Shown here in pieces: positions 58,401-64,000 of a stretch of DNA of 64,000 bases (positions are counted from its first letter, which is position 1; each line of letters starts with the position of its first letter). A program made the translations under genes and the position numbers. The notes below the pieces were generated by a model, which searched no databases, was not told where the DNA came from, and saw only the letters and a program-made list of their open reading frames with translations. Origin of the DNA: Ulota crispa (taxonomy: Eukaryota > Streptophyta > Bryopsida > Orthotrichales > Orthotrichaceae); the NCBI GenBank assembly GCA_963920765.1, contig OY987249.1, forward strand, positions 21,097,111-21,161,110, given 5' to 3'.

Positions 58401-59825
58401 GTAAGGTATTCAAGTCTTAGTACTTAATGATGAATAATATAGAGAATTACTTTTACATTCTAATAATTGTGCTATATGGCACTTGTATCTTTACACTAAT
58501 ATGATTTTTTTATTTCTTTTTTTCTTATTGACAAAATTTTAGATAATTTGGAATAAATTACTTTTATGAAAGTGAAAAACTCAAAGAAATAATTGGAATA
58601 AATAGAGTTTGTTAGTCAACTTGTACATATACAAATATCTATCATTATTTGGCTCAGTGGTTTATTATTGTTTGTTTTTAGAACAATGCATAACAAAAAA
58701 TATTCACTTTGATTGATACACTATAAAAGAGAAGGATTTCAAGATTCCTAACATTTTAGCATGTTTACTTTATTAACAGGAAGATGAACTATTGTTGTGC
58801 TCAAACATTTTAAATGCACGCCATAAAGGATATAATAGTTTAGAAGAAGATATAAAATATGAAAGAATTGAAGAAGTCTCTACTCTTGGAAGTGAGTATC
58901 TAATTAATTAGTGAATTCATTATGCACTTTGATATCACATATTGCAGGTTCAATCCATAACACATTAAATCAAAAAATGACTTTTACATTCTAGTGACAT
59001 TTCTTTAAGAGAAACTAAGAGATTTATAGAAAAGCTTGGTACTAATGTTAGATTCCAAAAAATCAAACTTTGAAGTCTTGGTCAATCTTTATACCCAAAT
59101 ATGCTGTTATGTAACTTCAAACCAGAAATCTAAATTTATTTGAATATGAGTAATTTTCTTGAAACTAGAAAGTCTTAATTTAAAAAATTTAGAGTAACTC
59201 TTAAATTGGTATTCCAAATATCTAATGTATCTTCTAAATCAAGTACTTTTAACAAGTACCATTGTTCTTCTCTTTTTAGGGTTATTCTTGGAATCAAAAA
59301 GTAGTAAATCCTAATTAATTTTACTCTAACTTTAGCATACTATGATATTAGTGCATATTATTTTAAAATCTCTTTGTTGTTCAAGAATAACTTTACATTG
59401 TTAAAATAAGTAACGTAGTGAAAATAACAAGTGAATCTTTGAACCACAAAGTCAATGATTCAATTCTAAACTTTATCAATGTTTGGCTAGAAGTTACCAA
59501 GTTTTAATTTTATCAATTTTTAGTTATTTGTTAGTAAATAAAAATGTCTAGTATTATATGTTTAGAAAACCCTCTAATTTTGTGCAAAAGGATAAAATTA
59601 TACTCAAATTGTTTAAAATTTGTTCTAAATGTGTGTGAGTTTTATTATAACTTCTTTTAAGAGAATACATTTAAAAAAGTACATGATTTTCTCAGATCTA
59701 TGGTTACAAATAACCAATTTGTTTCGTGAGTTGGATTTTCAGGTGCTCAAATGAGAGATTATCTCATTGAATTTGATCCAGATAATTACAGATTTCGATG
59801 GCAACCAGATAATTGTGATTTCTGA
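43435..59825 (+). CDS. Membrane-anchored pepsin-type (A1) aspartic protease, Asp1/APCB1-like, nine exons
   Basis: Exons: 43435-43733, 46926-47055, 49495-49742, 53411-53683, 54482-54632, 55259-55372, 58137-58265, 58780-58891, 59743-59825. Every junction is GT-AG and all phases agree, giving 512 residues to TGA; the start exon is upstream and unresolved. Order (numbered from 43435): membrane anchor ~15-31, propeptide with FPLYTHN and a basic RRRR, then RERFYIEMKLG, catalytic DTGSDTTW (Asp at 46987-46989, residue 121), GPHGYFKP, flap-like WIDYVDGSKYKG, GC at the exon 3/4 joint, DGVIGLGG, GYVTIGANL, second catalytic DTGAELTRL (Asp at 54573-54575, residue 348), CW, VVQPRNYLE, and a divergent tail ending WQPDNCDF. 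It is an endopeptidase of the secretory pathway by family; the anchor suggests a membrane-tethered type II protein. Plant APCB1 cleaves a BAG co-chaperone, but the substrate here is unknown. Introns are 0.6-3.7 kb. Both aspartates are intact, so activity is plausible. Confidence 0.88.
43734..46925 (+). other. Protease intron 1 (3.2 kb)
   Basis: Donor GTGAGC after AAG, acceptor CTCAG before GAAAGG; the split codon AG|G restores Arg in RLGRERFY. Contents: a large foldback (44146-45010), otherwise AT-rich sequence without recognised genes. Confidence 0.8.
44146..45010. mobile_element. 0.86-kb foldback element in protease intron 1
   Basis: Arms of about 420 bp run from CAGTACCCTAAAGAAAGTCT (44146) to a 30-bp loop near 44572-44600 and back to AGACTTTCTTTTGGATATTG (45010). 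Examples of mirrored blocks are GAGACATCCATATGCATATC with GATGTGCATATGGATGTCTC, and GCCAATGTTTTTAATCAACT with its partner at 44343. Arms are roughly 85-90% complementary by eye. No open frame. As part of an intron on the + strand it would be transcribed into a very long hairpin RNA. Confidence 0.85.
47265..47370 (+). repeat. TTTGGACA-phrase repeat, copy 2
   Basis: Matches the segment that interrupts family C at 16960-17060: 'caattaggtca-cttgatttggaca', TCTATCAATTTAGACATG, TTTGTCAAATTTTTGTAAAT, TTTAGTCAATTTGGACAT. Confidence 0.75.
48180..48570 (-). repeat. Dispersed repeat family A, inverted copy, interrupted by a MITE
   Basis: The reverse complement aligns with 1270-1660, 17400-17780 and 55890-56240: ACATGGTTCATCATGGAAGG, ATAACCCAAATTGTGAG, TCATGAGACCATCATGCCATG, GGGTGGGCACTTGCCATGTC. 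The alignment is broken only by the 108-bp element at 48264-48371. Confidence 0.8.
48264..48371. mobile_element. 108-bp MITE with CACTAC termini, TSD TTT
   Basis: The left end CACTACGGGAAACCACGGTC and the right end GACCATAGTTTCCTTGTAGTG are inverted repeats, and the complementarity continues inwards (AAAAAAATGTGACATAATCT with AGATTAAGTTACATTTTTTT) to a small loop. TTT flanks both sides (48261-48263 and 48372-48374). Comparison with other family A copies shows an uninterrupted sequence at this point, confirming insertion. Termini and 3-bp TSD fit a CACTA-derived MITE. Confidence 0.85.
49743..53410 (+). other. Protease intron 3 (3.7 kb)
   Basis: Donor GTAATT, acceptor TTTTTAG; the split GG|G codon gives Gly, followed by Cys. 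Contains an inverted copy of family F (50880-51640). The rest is AT-rich and without recognised genes. Confidence 0.8.
50880..51640 (-). repeat. Dispersed repeat family F, inverted copy 2
   Basis: The reverse complement matches 31780-32410; landmarks are TTTTGGATGTTATTGCTTCA, CACACAAAATGGATAAAAAT, AGCAATCACAAGGTGTAGCT and TTTGACCAAAAATGGATATG. Lies within protease intron 3. Confidence 0.85.
54712..55126. mobile_element. Foldback MITE, copy 2, in protease intron 5
   Basis: Begins GGGAATTGATAAGG and ends CCTTATCAATTCCC, with further inverted matches (TTTGATATATGCACATCC with GGTGTCCATATATCAAA). Internal sequence matches the MITE at 4446-4856 (ACTTAGAGACC, CATTGGGTGTTGTTCAA, ATGGTAAAAATC). Flanking 8-mers TTTATTTA (54704-54711 and 55127-55134) form a probable target duplication, although the site is low-complexity. 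The element nearly fills the 626-bp intron and ends about 130 bp before the next acceptor. Confidence 0.85.
55373..58136 (+). other. Protease intron 6 (2.8 kb)
   Basis: Donor GTACAT, acceptor TTACAG, phase 0. Carries a family A copy (55890-56240) and otherwise AT-rich DNA with no recognised gene. Confidence 0.8.
55890..56240 (+). repeat. Dispersed repeat family A, copy 4
   Basis: Aligns with 1270-1660: 'ctatagagctataatgctttggcaggtgcc', 'tgacctcataaaaattgcaa', CATGATGGACCATGTATTTA and 'gatcacatctgaaaaaaatcagat'. Within protease intron 6. Confidence 0.75.
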
Positions 59826-59900
59826 TAATTAGTAATTATACAAAATTAAACTCAAGCTTTCAAACATTTGTATTCTTGGAATGAAAGTGATTGGTAGTTT

Positions 59901-59906
59901 AATAAA
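59901..59906 (+). promoter_or_regulatory. Probable poly(A) signal of the protease gene
   Basis: AATAAA lies 76 bases after the TGA at 59823-59825, followed by a T-rich stretch. Position and sequence fit a plant near-upstream element; in AT-rich DNA such hexamers also occur by chance. Confidence 0.45.
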
Positions 59907-60600
59907 CTTGGTATGATATTGATTTTGCAGTTGGAATTTTTATGAGTCATAAATGCTTTATGTGAAATTACAAAAGGATGCTCAATCTAACTCACAAAGT
60001 CATACTTAACTATTAATGAACTATTCATATCATTATGTATTATTATGTCCTTAAAAATTTGAAGATCTCTCCATGTTTTGTATGATTTTAAACCTTTTTG
60101 TAAGCCAAAGCAATCATGCCTATTTTAGATAATCATATAAAGACTTTGGATAGTTTGTTTGTCACACTTGCTTTGTCATTAAGATTATTTCTTGATAAGC
60201 ATATGATATGCATATGTCCCTCCAAATATCACATGATCGAATCAATGAAAAATATTGTATATTGAAATGCCTTCTTACCAAGTATCAATCCTTGAAGAGT
60301 TTTTAGAAATTACCTACACTATTGATCCATGTGTATTAACCTCTAAAAGACATAGCGTGTTGCTGTGACCAATACAAGGTGTTTTGCTTGTATTTGAAGG
60401 CCTTCCCATGTGGTGCTTTGCCTTGGCTTTGGAGGACTTTGTACCAATGTTTCCCTTGACCATATGCAACAATTGCTAAGGTTTGCAGATCGTTTTTTAT
60501 CCTTCCAACTTTGTTTATACATGGGCAAGTATAAGATGTACGTACTTTTGCGTCAAGTAGGGAACCCAGAGGAGGAATGGGTGTAATCAATGGTCAACAT
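59907..60600. other. Intergenic stretch between the protease and the subtelomeric block
   Basis: No gene recognised. A minus-strand open frame at 60336-60590 (84 codons; cysteine and lysine rich) has no domain I can name and no splice support. Confidence 0.45.
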
Positions 60601-61853
60601 GTGATTCCACTCCATGCTAACATCACCTATTTGATGAAATGGCGGGAGACGCGTCACACTATTGATTGGACGCAATTCAATTTGAGAGAGTGGCGCGGTT
60701 CAATGCAAGAGAGTGGCGCGGCCCCAAGGCTTATTGATAGTAGTGGGTAGGTTGCGGTAGAGCAAATTTGGCAATAATGCGGGAGTATAATTTAGGGTTT
60801 TTTTGTGCTTTTAGAGAGAGGCGCTGTAATCATTTCCAAAAGAAGTGGCCTACGTTGAAAGAGAGTGGTTAATGTTTACAATTCCGTGCATGCAAGGATT
60901 CAACAACGTCAACGTTACTAGCGTCTAATGCGGAGTTGGCGTTGCCAGCGTGGAAGTTTGGGCAGCAAGTTTTGCACCTTTGGGCGACAAATTGCAGCAC
61001 AATTGAAGCTCAAGCACGCTTCATTTTGCACCTCACCAACACCGCATGGATGCGTGAGAGACAACTACCTCCTCGCACTTTTTGATCTTTTGGAGTGTTG
61101 AACCCTCACTAGCATTGACTCCTCTTTCAAAGGCATGTGCAATACATTCTTAGGTTGAGTGAGTGCTTCAACAAAGGTGACCCTTGAGGCTTTAGCGCAG
61201 AGGTCAGTTCCTTGTTGCAAAACTCATTCTTCTTGGATTGTGCAACCAATTGCCATGCGGAGATTATGGGAGGAGGCTCAACTGGAAGGTTGCACTTGTG
61301 AAGCGCTCCTCTTGCCCAACTTGCAAACACCGCTTTGATGCAGGCTGTTCAAGGAAAAAGAACCGCAAAACCCAACTACCATACTCCTAAATGTCGTCCA
61401 CAAAGTCACAGTCTGCCCACCCAAAGGAGGAGCTCCAAAGGGTCATGTCCATGACTTTCAAGCAACAGACAATGTGATGCAGTGTGGAAAGTCCATTATG
61501 GCTAAGAAGCCAAAAAGAATACTTCCTCCCTTCCTTAGCAAAAACAATAATTTGCATTTTCAATTGACGCTAGCATCTCTTTAGTTGATTTGAAAGCACC
61601 CTTCTTATGCATGTCCACGATTTAGACATTGTTCACCTAGAATGGTCTGAAGCACAAATTGACAAAGTCATTGACAAGGAGGTGGGTTGTCAAGGGCGTG
61701 GCAAGAGAAGAGCCGTGCACGGCAGTAGCGGTGGGAGGGGTGGTTAATTTTCAATAAAAATTGACAAGGGTGTTCTTTATGCAAGAGTTAAGGAAGGCTG
61801 GTGATTGGAGATCCTTTGGAGGGAGAAACATTGGAGCCCAATCACAATTGAGG
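60600..61853. other. Subtelomeric GC/CpG-richer block, no recognised gene
   Basis: CpG dinucleotides, rare elsewhere, are frequent here (for example GGCGGGAGACGCGTCACAC at 60642 and GAGTGGCGCGG repeated at 60687 and 60712). A short direct repeat 'agagagtggcgcgg' and alternating 'gcagcaagttttgca'/'gcgacaaattgcagca' phrases occur. A minus-strand open frame (61127-61330) has no identifiable domain. This is the last unique sequence before the telomere. Confidence 0.6.
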
Positions 61854-64000
61854 TCTAGGGGGGTTTAGGGTTTAGGGTTTAGGGTTTAGGGTTTAGGGTT
61901 TAGGGTTTTTAGGGTTTTTAGGGTTTAGGGTTTAGGGTTTAGGGTTTAGGGTTTAGGGTTTAGGGTTTAGGGTTTAGGGTTTAGGGTTTAGGGTTTAGGG
62001 TTTAGGTTTAGGGTTTAGGGTTTAGGGTTTAGGGTTTAGGGTTTTAGGGTTTAGGGTTTAGGGTTTAGGGTTTAGGGTTTAGGGTTTAGGGTTTAGGGTT
62101 TAGGGTTTAGGGTTTAGGGTTTAGGGTTTTTGGGTTTAGGGTTTAGGGTTTAGGGTTTAGGGTTTAGGGTTTAGGGTTTAGGGTTTAGGGTTTAGGGTTT
62201 AGGGTTTAGGGTTTAGGGTTTAGGGTTTAGGGTTTAGGGTTTAGGGTTTAGGGTTTAGGGTTTAGGGTTTAGGGTTTAGGGTTTAGGGTTTAGGGTTTAG
62301 GGTTTAGGGTTTTAGGGTTTAGGGTTTAGGGTTTAGGGTTTAGGGTTTAGGGTCTTAGGGTTTAGGGTTTAGGGTTTAGGGTTTAGGGTTTAGGGTTTAG
62401 GGTTTAGGGTTTAGGGTTTAGGGTTTAGGGTTTAGGGTTTTAGGGTTTAGGGTTTAGGGTTTAGGGTTTAGGGTTTAGGGTTTAGGGTTTAGGGTTTAGG
62501 GTTTAGGGTTTAGGGTTTAGGGTTTAGGGTTTAGGGTTTAGGGTTTAGGGTTTAGGGTTTAGGGTTTAGGGTTTAGGGTTTAGGGTTTAGGGTTTAGGGT
62601 TTAGGGTTTAGGGTTTAGGGTTTAGGGTTTAGGGTTTAGGGTTTAGGGTTTAGGGTTTAGGGTTTAGGGTTTAGGGTTTAGGGTTTAGGGTTTAGGGTTT
62701 AGGGTTTAGGGTTTAGGGTTTAGGGTTTAGGGTTTAGGGTTTAGGGTTTAGGGTTTAGGGTTTAGGGTTTAGGGTTTAGGGTTTAGGGTTTAGGGTTTAG
62801 GGTTTAGGGTTTAGGGTTTAGGGTTTAGGGTCTAGGGTTTAGGGTTTAGGGTTTAGGGTTTAGGGTTTAGGGTTTAGGGTTTAGGGTTTAGGGTTTAGGG
62901 TTTAGGGTTTAGGGTTTAGGGTTTAGGGTTTAGGGTTTAGGGTTTAGGGTTTAGGGTTTAGGGTTTAGGGTTTAGGGTTTAGGGTTTAGGGTTTAGGGTT
63001 TAGGGTTTAGGGTTTAGGGTTTAGGGTTTAGGGTTTAGGGTTTAGGGTTTAGGGTTTAGGGTTTAGGGTTTAGGGTTTAGGGTTTAGGGTTTAGGGTTTA
63101 GGGTTTAGGGTTTAGGGTTTAGGGTTTAGGGTTTAGGGTTTAGGGTTTAGGGTTTAGGGTTTAGGGTTTAGGGTTTAGGGTTTAGGGTTTAGGGTTTAGG
63201 GTTTAGGGTTTAGGGTTTAGGGTTTAGGGTTTAGGGTTTAGGGTTTAGGGTTTAGGGTTTAGGGTTTAGGGTTTAGGGTTTAGGGTTTAGGGTTTAGGGT
63301 TTAGGGTTTAGGGTTTAGGGTTTAGGGTTTAGGGTTTAGGGTTTAGGGTTTAGGGTTTAGGGTTTAGGGTTTAGGGTTTAGGGTTTAGGGTTTAGGGTTT
63401 AGGGTTTAGGGTTTAGGGTTTAGGGTTTAGGGTTTAGGGTTTAGGGTTTAGGGTTTAGGGTTTAGGGTTTAGGGTTTAGGGTTTAGGGTTTAGGGTTTAG
63501 GGTTTAGGGTTTAGGGTTTAGGGTTTAGGGTTTAGGGTTTAGGGTTTAGGGTTTAGGGTTTAGGGTTTAGGGTTTAGGGTTTAGGGTTTAGGGTTTAGGG
63601 TTTAGGGTTTAGGGTTTAGGGTTTAGGGTTTAGGGTTTAGGGTTTAGGGTTTAGGGTTTAGGGTTTAGGGTTTAGGGTTTAGGGTTTAGGGTTTAGGGTT
63701 TAGGGTTTAGGGTTTAGGGTTTAGGGTTTAGGGTTTAGGGTTTAGGGTTTAGGGTTTAGGGTTTAGGGTTTAGGGTTTAGGGTTTAGGGTTTAGGGTTTA
63801 GGGTTTAGGGTTTAGGGTTTAGGGTCTTAGGGTTTAGGGTTTAGGGTCTAGGGTTTAGGGGTTTAGGGTTTAGGGTTTAGGGTCTAGGGTTTAGGGTTTA
63901 GGGTTTAGGGTTTAGGGTTTAGGGTTTAGGGTTTAGGGTTTAGGGTTTAGGGTTTAGGGGTTTAGGGTTTAGGGTTTAGGGTTTAGGGTTTAGGGTTTAG
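61854..64000 (+). repeat. Telomere: Arabidopsis-type (TTTAGGG)n array
   Basis: About 2.15 kb, roughly 300 units, of TTTAGGG reaching the window edge with the G-rich strand 5'->3' rightwards, the orientation of a right chromosome end. Variant units cluster in the first ~600 bp (TTTTTAGGG near 61904 and 61914, TTTAGG near 62003, TTTTAGGG near 62041, 62310 and 62437, TTTTTGGG near 62126, TCTTAGGG near 62353) with one TCTAGGG near 62831. About 1 kb of perfect units follows, and a few variants reappear after 63823. The order of subtelomere, degenerate then uniform repeats is that of a true telomere. Confidence 0.97.

Noticed and set aside
60336-60590. 84-codon minus-strand frame near the telomere
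   Set aside because: No domain recognised and overlapping frames are similarly open; not enough to call a gene.
61854-64000. Interstitial telomeric repeat rather than a true end
   Set aside because: The array is over 2 kb, nearly perfect, correctly oriented and reaches the window edge after a subtelomeric block, so a terminal telomere is the simpler reading; sequence beyond the window could still change this.

Overview
This window is plant nuclear DNA ending in a chromosome terminus. The last 2.1 kb (about 61854-64000) is an uninterrupted TTTAGGG array with the G-rich strand running 5'->3' off the right edge, so the chromosome end lies to the right. Arabidopsis-type telomeres, spliced genes with GT-AG introns, a Ty1/copia element, CACTA-type ends and an intron-bearing 60S ribosomal L15 copy all point to a land plant (or close streptophyte) with an AT-rich, repeat-rich genome. 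By eye CpG is rare across most of the window, as expected under heavy cytosine methylation. I cannot name the species. Layout: 1-18 kb is old repeat DNA holding one well-bounded non-autonomous CACTA element (2413-5810, TSD TTA). That element carries a 10-bp minisatellite, a nested foldback MITE and a small GC-rich island. 18.2-20.8 kb is an intron-containing RPL15 pseudogene, decayed mostly by CGN->TGN type changes and with an in-frame stop. 22.4-24.3 kb is a broken, unrecognised coding-like region. 24.5-30.15 kb is a degenerate Ty1/copia retrotransposon with both LTRs. 30-42 kb is mostly featureless or dispersed repeats, with a G-rich minisatellite at 39.65-40.2 kb. 42.2-43.4 kb is a cluster of inverted repeats. 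From 43.4 to 59.8 kb, transcribed towards the telomere, is one apparently intact gene. Nine exons join with matching phases into 512 residues plus an unresolved start: a membrane-anchored pepsin-family (A1) aspartic protease, most like the plant Asp1/APCB1 group. Its kb-sized introns are loaded with foldback elements, MITEs and repeats also found elsewhere in the window. 60.6-61.85 kb is a subtelomeric stretch visibly richer in GC and CpG, followed by the telomere. Only the aspartic protease looks like a working gene. The rest is best read as layered mobile-element history: at least four dispersed repeat families can be recognised by comparing distant parts of the window, and two insertions (a MITE inside the CACTA element, and a 108-bp CACTA-ended MITE inside a dispersed repeat) can be ordered in time. 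No new biological system is evident. The best candidates for follow-up are the divergent protease beside the telomere, the satellite-carrying CACTA element, the 0.86-kb foldback in the protease's first long intron, and the distribution of telomere variants.
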